Positions 41,119 to 48,841 of a DNA stretch of 64,000 nt are shown in pieces. The translations under genes and the position numbers were made by a program. The notes under the pieces are model-generated. The model did not search any database and was not told the origin of the DNA. It saw only the letters and a program-made list of their open reading frames with translations. How positions within the stretch are numbered: position 1 is the stretch's first letter; each line of letters begins with the position of its first letter. The DNA is from Clostridiales bacterium (GTDB taxonomy: Bacteria; Bacillota; Clostridia; Oscillospirales; Oscillospiraceae): the NCBI GenBank assembly GCA_004551945.1, contig SFPN01000011.1, positions 20,661-84,660 of the forward strand. The letters run 5' to 3'.

Positions 41119-42345
41119 TCAGATGTCTCTGGTCCACAGGGAAGCCATAGCGGGGCCGCCGCCGACGCACAGGGAAGCGCCGCCGATGGTGGTGCCCTGA
41201 CGCTGCATCTCATAGATCATGGAGACGATGATCCGCAGGCCGGTGCAGCCGATGGGGTGACCCAGGGAGATACCGGAGCCGTTCACGTTGGTCTTGGCCA
41301 GGTCAACGGTCCAGCCCTGCTCTTCCTTCAGCTTGCGGCCGACGCCCAGGAACTGAGCGGCAAAGGCCTCGTTGATCTCCCAGTAGTCCACGTCGGAGAA
41401 GGTCATGCCGGCGCCCTTCAGGCACTTGGGGATGGCATAAGCGGGGCCGATGCCCATGTACTTGGGCTCCACACCGGCGGAGCAGGAGTTGATCAGCTTC
41501 ACCATGGGGGTGCAGCCCAGCTCCTTGGCCTTCTCGGGGGTCATGACCACCACGGCGGCAGCGGCGTCGTTGATACCGGAGGCGTTGGCAGCGGTGGTGA
41601 CACCGTCGGGCGTGAAGACAGCCTTCATCTTGGACAGGGTCTCGATGTTGCAGTTGCGGATGGGGTGCTCATCGGTGTCGATGGCGATGTCGCCCTTCTT
41701 CTTGTTGTGGATGATGTAGGGAACGATCTCTTCCTTGAACTTGCCGGCGTCGATGGCGGCGCAGGCGCGGTTGTGGCTGATGACGGCCAGCTCGTCGCAC
41801 TCCTGACGGGAGACGTTGCACAGCTTTGCCACGTTGTCGGCGGTCACGCCCATGTGGCCGGGAACCAGAGCGTCATACAGAGCGTCGTGGATCAGGGAGT
41901 CGAACAGCTCAGCGCCGCCCTCGGTGGGGATGCCGCCCATGCGGTAGCCCATACGGGCCTTGGGGAGCATGAAGGGAGCCTGGGTCATGTTTTCCACGCC
42001 CACGACCAGGCCGATGTCGGTCTTGCCCAGCATCACGTTGTTGCAGGCGATTTCCAGAGCGCGCATACCGGAAGCGCAGTTCTGGTTGACGGTGACAGCG
42101 CTGCTCTCCACAGGCAGACCAATGCGCATGGAGACCTGACGGGCAGGCAGAGAGCCCTGCATGCCGGGATAGCACTCGCCCATCACGATCTCGTCGATCA
42201 GGTTGATGTCGATGCCGGAGCGGCGGATGGCTTCTTTACCAGCGTGGATTGCCAGTTCTCTTGCGGAAACGTCCTTGAACTGCCCCTGGAACTTACCAAT
42301 GGCGGTACGACAGGCGCTGACGATCACAACTTCTCTCGTTTGCAT
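41119..42345 (-). CDS. Acetyl-CoA C-acetyltransferase (thiolase)
   Basis: 408-residue thiolase. The nucleophile Cys is in VNQNCASGMRALE (near 90), and the second active-site elements are NVNGSGISLGHPIGCTG (His) and ASLCVGGGPAMA (Cys near the end). The usual reaction joins two acetyl-CoA to acetoacetyl-CoA, the entry to butyrate synthesis, or the reverse. ATG 42345 follows AGGAGG. It is alone on its strand and divergent from a GAF-LuxR regulator that probably controls it. Rare-codon-free composition suggests high expression. Confidence 0.93.
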   Translation of the reverse strand: MQTREVVIVSACRTAIGKFQGQFKDVSARELAIHAGKEAIRRSGIDINLIDEIVMGECYPGMQGSLPARQVSMRIGLPVESSAVTVNQNCASGMRALEIACNNVMLGKTDIGLVVGVENMTQAPFMLPKARMGYRMGGIPTEGGAELFDSLIHDALYDALVPGHMGVTADNVAKLCNVSRQECDELAVISHNRACAAIDAGKFKEEIVPYIIHNKKKGDIAIDTDEHPIRNCNIETLSKMKAVFTPDGVTTAANASGINDAAAAVVVMTPEKAKELGCTPMVKLINSCSAGVEPKYMGIGPAYAIPKCLKGAGMTFSDVDYWEINEAFAAQFLGVGRKLKEEQGWTVDLAKTNVNGSGISLGHPIGCTGLRIIVSMIYEMQRQGTTIGGASLCVGGGPAMASLWTRDI

Positions 42346-42425
42346 GTGAGATATCCTCCTAAACATGTCATGTATTTGTTCATTTTATATAAAAATGTAC
42401 TAATTCAAATTCCTAAAACAATTGT

Positions 42426-42453
42426 ATTATACACCGAAATCCTGCGCTGTCAA
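42426..42453 (-). promoter_or_regulatory. Sigma-A promoter of the thiolase gene
   Basis: Minus strand TTGACA, 16 bases, TATAAT, about 80 bases before the start. Confidence 0.8.
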
Positions 42454-42507
42454 GGGATCGGTAGAAATATGCACAAAATTTTTCTGGTGCTTATGCAGGA
42501 GATTTTC

Positions 42508-42536
42508 TTGCTCTTTTCATGCAAACTATGTATAAT
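42508..42536 (+). promoter_or_regulatory. Sigma-A promoter of the GAF-LuxR regulator
   Basis: TTGCTC, 17 bases, TATAAT, 95 bases before the start at 42631. The AT-rich space between the two divergent promoters is the likely binding region of the regulator. Confidence 0.7.
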
Positions 42537-42630
42537 AGAGAAAAACCCTGGCCAAAGGGGCCAGGAGCCGTGCAATTTTTGCTTCATTTCCTCCAAAAAA
42601 TACCTGCGCCAGAAAAAAAAGGAGCATCCT

Positions 42631-43797
42631 ATGCATCAAATCCCGGAAAAATGGCACGCTGCGGCGATGGCCTTTTCTTTGGACCTTGCCAAAGACAACG
42701 AAATTTTGCCCAAAAAGGTTTTGTCCCTGTTTGACAAGCACTTCGGCTTCCGGCGGAGCATTTTCCTGCCCGCCAGCTTCCCGGCTCTGCCCGGCAGCAC
42801 CCCCCGCCGGCTGTGGAGCCTGAACAGCTACATCACCTACGGCATCCGCTACGGCCCCATGTACGACTATAAGGAGCGGGTGTACAAGGACGACATCTTC
42901 CGCTATTCCAGCCTGCCCCCCCACCTGAAGGGCCGCCGGGTGATCTACACCGACGACCTGATGCCCTTTGAGGAGTACGAGCGCACCCCCTACGGCATCC
43001 ACATGGCGGGAGAGGACCTGTACTACCAGGCGGTGCTCTTCTTTTACCAGGGGGACCGGGTCATCGGCTCCATGGGCCTGTTCCGCTCCAGGGAGGAGGG
43101 CCCCTTCCTCCAGGAGGAGCGCAGTCTGCTGGAGTACCTGGCGGTGCTGGTGGAGGCCAACTACCAGAACTATCTCCGCCACAGCGGCGAGGGACGCTTT
43201 CTGGACAGCTTCCACCTGTTCTTCCAGGACCTGAAGCAGGGAGCCGTTCTGCTGAACCAGGACATGACCGTGGTCCAGTGCAACAGCGCCGCCAAGGAGA
43301 TCAGCCAGATTTTCTGGGAGCAGTACCGCCACAACCAGGGCCACTTCCTTCGCAGCAACTACCAGGGGGACCCCCAGTTCCGGGAGGTTCAGACCATGAT
43401 CAACGAGATCAGCGAGCGCCTGAGCACCCAGGGGGGCAGCAGCCAGAGCATCACCTCCCTGGCGGAGGACATCACCTTCTACCACACCACCTTCCTGTCC
43501 TCCTCTCCGGCGGGGCTGATCCAGACCTGGCACCTGATGCTGGTGACCTGCCAGACCAAGCAGATCCCCAAAAACCTGGACCACCCCTACAACAGCCTCA
43601 CCCAGCAGGAGCGGCGGATCGTCTACTACCTGGCCTCCGGCATGAAAAACGAGCAGATCGCCGAGGAGCTGCACATCAGCATCTACACCGTGCGCACCCA
43701 CATCGCCAACATTTATAAAAAGTTCGAGGTCAACAGCAAGGTGGACCTGCTGATGCATCTCCAGCCCATTTTAAAGGAACAGAACGAACCGCAATAA
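42631..43797 (+). CDS. GAF-like sensor/LuxR-type transcriptional regulator
   Basis: 388 residues. An N-terminal GAF-like region (about 1-185) contains GDRVIGSMGLFRSREEGPF. A PAS-like middle part (about 200-300, FFQDLKQGAVLLNQDMTVVQCN) precedes a C-terminal LuxR HTH (about 325-385, LTQQERRIVYYLASGMKNEQIAEEL...YTVRTHIANIYKKFEVNSK). It shares its sensor type with the regulator at 13857..14630. Placement opposite the thiolase gene suggests control of acyl-CoA metabolism. AAGGAG lies seven bases before ATG 42631; the long upstream open frame is antisense to the thiolase gene. Confidence 0.85.
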   Translation: MHQIPEKWHAAAMAFSLDLAKDNEILPKKVLSLFDKHFGFRRSIFLPASFPALPGSTPRRLWSLNSYITYGIRYGPMYDYKERVYKDDIFRYSSLPPHLKGRRVIYTDDLMPFEEYERTPYGIHMAGEDLYYQAVLFFYQGDRVIGSMGLFRSREEGPFLQEERSLLEYLAVLVEANYQNYLRHSGEGRFLDSFHLFFQDLKQGAVLLNQDMTVVQCNSAAKEISQIFWEQYRHNQGHFLRSNYQGDPQFREVQTMINEISERLSTQGGSSQSITSLAEDITFYHTTFLSSSPAGLIQTWHLMLVTCQTKQIPKNLDHPYNSLTQQERRIVYYLASGMKNEQIAEELHISIYTVRTHIANIYKKFEVNSKVDLLMHLQPILKEQNEPQ

Positions 43798-43889
43798 AAA
43801 AATAGGAGCAACCCACTCCGGCTGCGGTTTCTTTTCAGCGCTCCCGAGGGGATGATCTCAGGGGAGCCTTTGACTGCGGCAACCGACCA

Positions 43890-44073
43890 CTGGATGGCGC
43901 GCCCAGCTGGTGGGCGCGCTTTCTGCCGGCGTTCCGACAAAGGGCCGCAGGCCAGGCAAAAAAACGCCCCCTCCCCGGTAGGCTTCCACCCACCAGAGAG
44001 AGGGTTTCCAAAGGGAGAGAACCTCTCTCCCTTTGGTCTTCTTTCCTCCATTTCTTGAAAGAAATGGAGCCCC
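43890..44073 (-). repeat. Structured dispersed repeat, family D copy 1
   Basis: Read on the minus strand: hairpin CTCCATTTCTT/AAGAAATGGAG (44046-44069), hairpin CCAAAGGGAGAGA/TCTCTCCCTTTGG (44008-44036), a conserved middle GGCCTGCGGCCCTTTGTCGG, and hairpin GCGCGCCCACC/..TGGGCGCGC (43897-43919). The same order recurs at 45796..45984 and 54321..54483. Confidence 0.8.
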
Positions 44074-44089
44074 CGCCGGGAAGGCGCGT

Positions 44090-45469
44090 TTACGCCCGCA
44101 GGCGGTAACCCTCCTCGCCCTCCACAATGAGCGCCCGGTCCAGCAGATCGTCCAGGGCCTGGCGCACCTGCCGGGCGGTGAGACCCAGGGCGGTCTCCAG
44201 CTTTTCCGCCGTGGCGGTGACCTGGTCGGTGAGGTACTCCGCGATCTGCTGCCGGGTCACCTCCTCGCCGCTGAAGCTCCGCTGGGGCAAAGGCAGGGAC
44301 AGGCTGGTGATCCCCGCCTTGAAGCCCTCGGACAGCACCGGGGCGCTCCACCCCTGCTGGGCCCAGACCGCATAGATGCCCTTTAAGCCCTTGCCTGCCC
44401 CGGAACCCAGCTTCACCAGGGAGAACAGCCGGGTGAGCACCACGTTTCTGGGGTCGGCGGCTCCCCCCGCCCGGGCCTCGTCGGGGGAGACCCGCAGCAG
44501 GCCCCCGTTGGTGACCTGGAGGGCGGTGTCCGTGCGCTGGATCGTCAGGCCGCCCCGGCTGAAGTAGTCCGCGTGGAGGATGGCGTTGAGGACGGCCTCC
44601 CGCATGGCGGCGGCCAGCTCGTCCCGGCTTCCCTCCGCCAGCAGGGAGGAGACGGCAGTGAGCCGCCGGGAGACCAGGGTGTAAAATGCAAACAGGTTTT
44701 CCGGGGGACCCGGCTGGCTGGTGGTCAGCCGGAAGCCGGTGTCCGTCTCCCGGTACTCCAGTTTCAATTGGGGAAACACCTCTTTCAGTGCGTTCCGCCG
44801 CCCCAGCAGGAGCAGACCGGCCAGGGTGGGGTGCAGGCTTTTCCCGTCCTTCCCCCGGCCCAACACCCCGGCGGCGGGGAGAAACTGGTCGTCCGGGAGG
44901 AAATTCCACGGGTGCTCCGGCCGGCGCATGGCCATGAGCAGCCGGAACTGGCGCAGGGTCTCCTGGGACAGGTCCTGGGGGGAGCGGCCCTCCAGCACCG
45001 CCAGGTCCGCCGGGGCGTCGTCCCGGTCCCGGAGCATGGCCCGGACCTCGTCGGCGGAGCAGTGGTAGTCTCCCTCCCCGTCCCGGCGGTAGGAGCCGGT
45101 GAAGGGGCTGTCGCCGATGTACACCGGCCGCTGGCGGCGGTTTGCCCGGGGCACAGAGATCACCAGGACCTCCTTGCCGTCGATGGTGTGCACCGCCACG
45201 TCCTCCTCCGAGAGCACGTTGGCGCTGACCTTGGCCGGGTCCCGGACGGTGCGCCAGACGATGTCCACATAGCCCCTGGCATCGGGCACCCCGGTGACGG
45301 TGAGCTGCTTATCCCGGGATTCCTCCACCCCCAGCAGGATGAGACCGCCGATGGTGTTGGCAAAGGCGGAGTAGGTCTCCCACAGGCTGTGGGGGAACCC
45401 GCCGGCGGCCTTCTTGGCCTCGATCCGGTTGTTCTCGTGGTAGCGCATGATGTTGTTCAGGTCAATCAT
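44090..45469 (-). CDS. AlbA_2/Schlafen-type DNA-binding protein with HATPase-like domain
   Basis: 459-residue putative transcriptional regulator. The AlbA_2 domain (about 15-145) has ENNRIEAKKAAGGFPHSLWETYSAFANTIGG and GGLILLGVEE. A middle region and a GHKL-like module (about 260-390, REAVLNAILHADY) follow, then a winged-helix end (about 400-459, LGLTARQVRQALDDLLDRALI). Proteins of this layout are common, mostly uncharacterised regulators, sometimes in phage-defence or toxin neighbourhoods. Here the neighbours are repeats and a tRNA. ATG 45469 has AGGAGG nine bases upstream. Confidence 0.8.
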   Translation of the reverse strand: MIDLNNIMRYHENNRIEAKKAAGGFPHSLWETYSAFANTIGGLILLGVEESRDKQLTVTGVPDARGYVDIVWRTVRDPAKVSANVLSEEDVAVHTIDGKEVLVISVPRANRRQRPVYIGDSPFTGSYRRDGEGDYHCSADEVRAMLRDRDDAPADLAVLEGRSPQDLSQETLRQFRLLMAMRRPEHPWNFLPDDQFLPAAGVLGRGKDGKSLHPTLAGLLLLGRRNALKEVFPQLKLEYRETDTGFRLTTSQPGPPENLFAFYTLVSRRLTAVSSLLAEGSRDELAAAMREAVLNAILHADYFSRGGLTIQRTDTALQVTNGGLLRVSPDEARAGGAADPRNVVLTRLFSLVKLGSGAGKGLKGIYAVWAQQGWSAPVLSEGFKAGITSLSLPLPQRSFSGEEVTRQQIAEYLTDQVTATAEKLETALGLTARQVRQALDDLLDRALIVEGEEGYRLRA

Positions 45470-45606
45470 GGGTTCTCGCCTCCTGGCCGGGGTTGGGTAT
45501 CCTAACACAGGTTTATTATAGGAGACAGACTATCCCTTGTCAATCGAACCGGCGGACCACGATTCCGGGGCAAAAACAAAAAATGAGAAATTTTTTCAAA
45601 AAACTA

Positions 45607-45635
45607 TTGACAAAAGCCGGGGGATGCGATAGAAT
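45607..45635 (+). promoter_or_regulatory. Sigma-A promoter of tRNA-Val
   Basis: TTGACA, 17 bases, TAGAAT, 35 bases before the mature tRNA. Confidence 0.8.
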
Positions 45636-45669
45636 AACACTCGTTCCGCAGGGAACAAAAAATGAAAAC

Positions 45670-45746
45670 GGACGATTAGCTCAGCTGGTATGAGCATCCG
45701 CTTGACGTGCGGGAGGTCACAGGTTCAAGTCCTGTATCGTCCACCA
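45670..45746 (+). tRNA. tRNA-Val (GAC anticodon)
   Basis: 77 bases. The acceptor stem is GGACGAT/ATCGTCC with an encoded ACCA end. The D-arm is AGCTCAGCTGGTATGAGC. The anticodon loop TTGACGT gives anticodon GAC, and the T-arm is CAGGTTCAAGTCCTG. Single gene with its own promoter and terminator. Confidence 0.93.
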
Positions 45747-45782
45747 AAGAAAGGCACGAGAAACCTCGTGTCTTTCTTTTTT
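45747..45782 (+). terminator. Terminator of tRNA-Val
   Basis: AAGAAAGGCACGAG / CTCGTGTCTTTCTT (one G-T pair) followed by T-run. Confidence 0.8.
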
Positions 45783-45795
45783 GCGTTTTGGGCAC

Positions 45796-45984
45796 CTTAA
45801 GGCGGGGCCCCATTTCTCTGGAGAAATGGGGGAAAGAGCACCAGGGGGAGAGAGGTTCTCTCCCCCTGGACCCCCACGCTCTGGTGAGTGGAACCTTGTG
45901 ATGGATTGGTGCTTTTTGTCTTTGGGTGGGTTCCTATTCTCTCGTTGCTGCGCTGTCCAAAGCGCGCCCACCGGCTGGGCGCGC
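45796..45984 (+). repeat. Structured dispersed repeat, family D copy 2
   Basis: Starts TTAAGGCGGGG. Hairpins CCCCATTTCTC/GAGAAATGGGG (45808-45831), CCAGGGGGAGAGA/TCTCTCCCCCTGG (45841-45869) and GCGCGCCCA/TGGGCGCGC (45962-45984). The middle is more diverged than in copies 1 and 3. Confidence 0.8.
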
Positions 45985-46029
45985 ATCGGGTGAGTGAGTA
46001 CCCTGCAAGGGCGGCAATTCACCCCGGAA

Positions 46030-46314
46030 TCAGGCGGGGATGCCTTGGTAAAGCAAAAGCTCCAAAAATGCTGTGAGCACTGCGTTCTGGGTGATAAGGT
46101 CATAGCTGGGCCCGTCCGGTTCCCGGCAGACCCGGAGCGCGTGAAGGACTGCGATGGTGTTGTGCCGCTCCGGTTGAAGCTTGACCTGATACTCCGCCTG
46201 GTTAATCACCAGGGTAACAGTGTAGCTGGGGTCCAGAGGCGAAATGGCAGCCCGGGCTGCCAAATCGTTGCAAAAGCGGTCATATTGTTGTTCAGTCAGC
46301 TGACGAAGATACAT
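46030..46314 (-). CDS. Small hypothetical protein
   Basis: 94 residues, no membrane segment or signal. Helical N-terminus (LTEQQYDRFCNDLAARAA), then a strand-rich middle (YTVTLVINQAEYQVKL) and a helical end. AAAGGAG lies just upstream of the ATG, supporting real translation. Not recognised. It is on the same strand as a small basic helical protein 150 bases upstream and may share its transcript. Confidence 0.6.
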   Translation of the reverse strand: MYLRQLTEQQYDRFCNDLAARAAISPLDPSYTVTLVINQAEYQVKLQPERHNTIAVLHALRVCREPDGPSYDLITQNAVLTAFLELLLYQGIPA

Positions 46315-46462
46315 AATCCGTCTCCTTTCCTTATATTGCCCAAACCTGTCCCCTTGAAAGGATGCGGCACGTATGATATAGTATTTACGCCCCGTTGCCT
46401 TCGGGCAATGGTTGGTTGTGGGGAAGCGGTGCGAGTCTGTTGCAGGAGGCGCGCCGCTTCCT

Positions 46463-46636
46463 TTATTCTTCTTTCAGGTCCTCTTTCAGCTTCTTGATCC
46501 CCCGCCGGGCCGCTTCCATCCGATTGACGTTTTCCTGGGCGCAGTAGGCTTCTAAAATCTGCTTGCACTCCTCGTTATACTTAACTGCCATGCGGTAGGG
46601 CTTGGGAAGTTCTTCCTTGGGACCTCGCTTTCCCAT
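46463..46636 (-). CDS. Small basic protein, possibly ribbon-helix-helix-like
   Basis: 57 residues, highly charged (MGKRGPKEELPKPYRMAVKY...CAQENVNRMEAARRGIKKLKEDLKEE, quoted in parts). A short strand-like segment followed by two helices would suit a ribbon-helix-helix DNA binder. The start could be TTG 46642 (better spaced from GAGGAGG) or ATG 46636. A 17-bp palindrome sits directly upstream, as expected for an autoregulator. Unproven. Confidence 0.5.
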   Translation of the reverse strand: MGKRGPKEELPKPYRMAVKYNEECKQILEAYCAQENVNRMEAARRGIKKLKEDLKEE

Positions 46637-46662
46637 TCTCAAACCGTCACCTCCTCGCAGAG

Positions 46663-46701
46663 AAAGGGTCACCTTTATTATGTAATAAAGGTGACCCTTT
46701 T
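46663..46701. promoter_or_regulatory. Long perfect palindrome, candidate operator
   Basis: AAAGGGTCACCTTTATTA / TAATAAAGGTGACCCTTT around a two-base centre, between the flavoprotein gene end and the small basic protein gene. It could be an operator, or a weak terminator for the flavoprotein gene, though the minus strand lacks a good T-run after it. Confidence 0.6.
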
Positions 46702-46722
46702 GTTAATAAAAATAGAAATTTT

Positions 46723-48663
46723 TTACAGGGTCAGGGCCGCCCGGTAGCCGGTGTGGACGGCCTCCCAGATGGAGCCGCTTTGGACCCGGTCCCCCAGGGG
46801 GATCACCCGCTCGCAGACCTGCGCCAACTCCTCTCCGTAGGGCGACGCGGGCTGGGTGCCCAGGGCCAGAACCACCCGGTCGCAGGGGTAGACGTACTCC
46901 TCCCCGGTCTGGGTGTCAGTGAACCAGATCCGGTCCTCCCCCACCCGGGTCAGGGTGCGGCTGCACAGGAAGACCACGTTGTTGAGTTCCAGCACCGCCG
47001 TCACCGCGTTGCGGTTGGAGCCCTGGACCCCGGGGGCCAGCCGGGGGGCGGCCTCCAGCACCAGGACGGCGTTGTTTTTCTCCCGCTGGGAGAGGACCTC
47101 GGCGGTCTCCAGGCCGGTCATGCCTGAGCCCACCACCACGATGCTCTCTTCCCTGGGGTCCACGGCTCCGGTGAGAACCTCCGGCGGGGTGCACACCATG
47201 GGGCCCTCCGCTCCGGGGATGGCGGGGATTTTGGGTACCCCGCCGGTGGCGTCCAGGATGGCATAGGGAGCTAAGGCGCGCAGCTCCTCCAGGGTGGGCG
47301 AACAGCCCAGGCGCAGGTCCACCCCCGCCTGGGCGCACCGGCGGACCAGGCTGCGGGTGAGGGGCTCAATCCGCTCCTTCCGGGGGGCCAGAGCCGCCAG
47401 CTTCAGCTGACCGCCGGGGGCGGTGTCCTTTTCAAACAGCACCACCCGGAAGCCTCGGCGGGCGGCGATCCAGGCCGCCTCCATACCGGCGGGGCCTGCC
47501 CCCAGAACGGCCACCAGGCGGCTGTCTCCGTCGGCCTTCAGGGGCGGCAGCTGGGCCTCGTAGCCCGTCTCCGGGTTCACCGCGCAGGTGATGTGCCCTT
47601 CCTGGTCGTACTTTCCGAAGCAGGCCATGCAGGAGATGCAGGGGACGATGTCCTCCTCCCGGCCGGAAAAGGCCTTGTTGGCCCATTCCGGGTCCGCCAG
47701 GTGGCTGCGGACGGAGGCGGCAAAGTCCAGCACCCCCTCCGCCAGGAGCTTTTCCGCATAGGCCGGGTCCCGGATGAGGGCCACGGAGAGCACCGGGATG
47801 GACACCGACTGCTTCACCGCCCGGGGCAGGTGCTTCCGCCAGCCCTGAAGGTAGCACATGGGCTCGGCGCTCTGGCTGAGCTTGCTGTCTGTTCCTGAGG
47901 CGGTGGTGTTGATCCCGTCTGCTCCCCACTGCTCCAGCAGCTGGCAGAGTTTGATGCCCGTGTCCGCGTGATACCCGTCCTTTCCGATGTACTCTTCAAT
48001 GGACACCCGGAATAAAATAGGAAAGTCCTGGCCGCAGGCGGCCCGGATGGCCTCCAGAATTTCCCTCAGGATGCGGGCCCGGTTTTCCAGGCTGCCGCCG
48101 TACTGGTCGGTGCGGTGGTTGGTGACGGGACTGAGAAAGCTGTGGAGGAAATAGTGGTGGGCGGCGTGAACCTCCACCCCGTCGAAGCCCCCCTCCTTCA
48201 CCCGGCGGGCGGCCTGGCCGAACTTTTGGGCAATGTCCCGGATCTCCTCCTGGGTGGCCTCCCGGGCCTGGCCCCGCTTCTTTCCCCGGGCGGGGCTAGC
48301 GGAGATCAGATCCCTGGGGTTCAGCTTGGGGTCGGCGTTGGCGCCGGGGTGGAAGAGCTGGGCAAAGAGTTTGGTTCCATAGGGGTGAACCCGGTCCGCC
48401 AGGCGGCGGAAGGAGGGGATGTTCTCCTCCCGGGCGGCGTTCAGCTCCCGGTAAAAGAGCACGCCCCGGTCCTCGTCCACGCAGACCATCTCGGTGATGA
48501 TGAGGCCCACGCCCCCTTTGGCCCGGGCCTCGTAATAGGCCAGCATGTCCTCGGTCATGGTTCCGTCCGGCTGGGACAGGGAGGCGGAGGCCGCCGTCAT
48601 GGCCACCCGGTTGGGAAGCGTGAGCCCGCCGATGCGGCCCGGCGATGCCAAATGAGGATACAT
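46723..48663 (-). CDS. Old-yellow-enzyme-type flavoprotein with 4Fe-4S and NAD(P)/FAD domains (2-enoate/2,4-dienoyl-CoA reductase family)
   Basis: 646 residues. The N-terminal FMN TIM barrel (about 1-340) has LPNRVAMTAASA, VEVHAAHHYFLHSFLSP and NHRTDQYGGSLENR. The 4Fe-4S ligands lie in CISCMACFGKYDQEGHITCAVNP (shown in part; Cys near 345-365). The C-terminal flavin/NAD domain (about 385-646) has VAVLGAGPAGMEAAW and IVVVGSGMTGLETAE. Members reduce activated C=C bonds in enoates, dienoyl-CoAs or bile-acid intermediates. The substrate here is unknown. AGGAGG-like site precedes ATG 48663. Divergent from the activase relative. Confidence 0.88.
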   Translation of the reverse strand: MYPHLASPGRIGGLTLPNRVAMTAASASLSQPDGTMTEDMLAYYEARAKGGVGLIITEMVCVDEDRGVLFYRELNAAREENIPSFRRLADRVHPYGTKLFAQLFHPGANADPKLNPRDLISASPARGKKRGQAREATQEEIRDIAQKFGQAARRVKEGGFDGVEVHAAHHYFLHSFLSPVTNHRTDQYGGSLENRARILREILEAIRAACGQDFPILFRVSIEEYIGKDGYHADTGIKLCQLLEQWGADGINTTASGTDSKLSQSAEPMCYLQGWRKHLPRAVKQSVSIPVLSVALIRDPAYAEKLLAEGVLDFAASVRSHLADPEWANKAFSGREEDIVPCISCMACFGKYDQEGHITCAVNPETGYEAQLPPLKADGDSRLVAVLGAGPAGMEAAWIAARRGFRVVLFEKDTAPGGQLKLAALAPRKERIEPLTRSLVRRCAQAGVDLRLGCSPTLEELRALAPYAILDATGGVPKIPAIPGAEGPMVCTPPEVLTGAVDPREESIVVVGSGMTGLETAEVLSQREKNNAVLVLEAAPRLAPGVQGSNRNAVTAVLELNNVVFLCSRTLTRVGEDRIWFTDTQTGEEYVYPCDRVVLALGTQPASPYGEELAQVCERVIPLGDRVQSGSIWEAVHTGYRAALTL

Positions 48664-48841
48664 AGCAGAGGTTCCTCCTTTATCTTTCGTTTTGGTCTTT
48701 ACATTTTATCCGATTTTGTCGTAAAATACAAGGATAGGAAAGATTACACCACAACCCGGGGAAGATTGTCATATTTTCACGGAGCACCCACATTGGGGCA
48801 TCTTGGCTTTCTGGTAAAACTTGTTGCGGGAGGGAGCGGCC

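Noticed and set aside
41095..42630. Long plus-strand extension upstream of the GAF-LuxR regulator
   Set aside because: The open frame is antisense to the thiolase gene; the real start is ATG 42631 with a good ribosome site and promoter.
45717..46103. Minus-strand ORF across the tRNA and repeat D2
   Set aside because: It reads through a tRNA and a structured repeat. Related peptides arise from the other repeat copies, so this is repeat sequence and not a gene.
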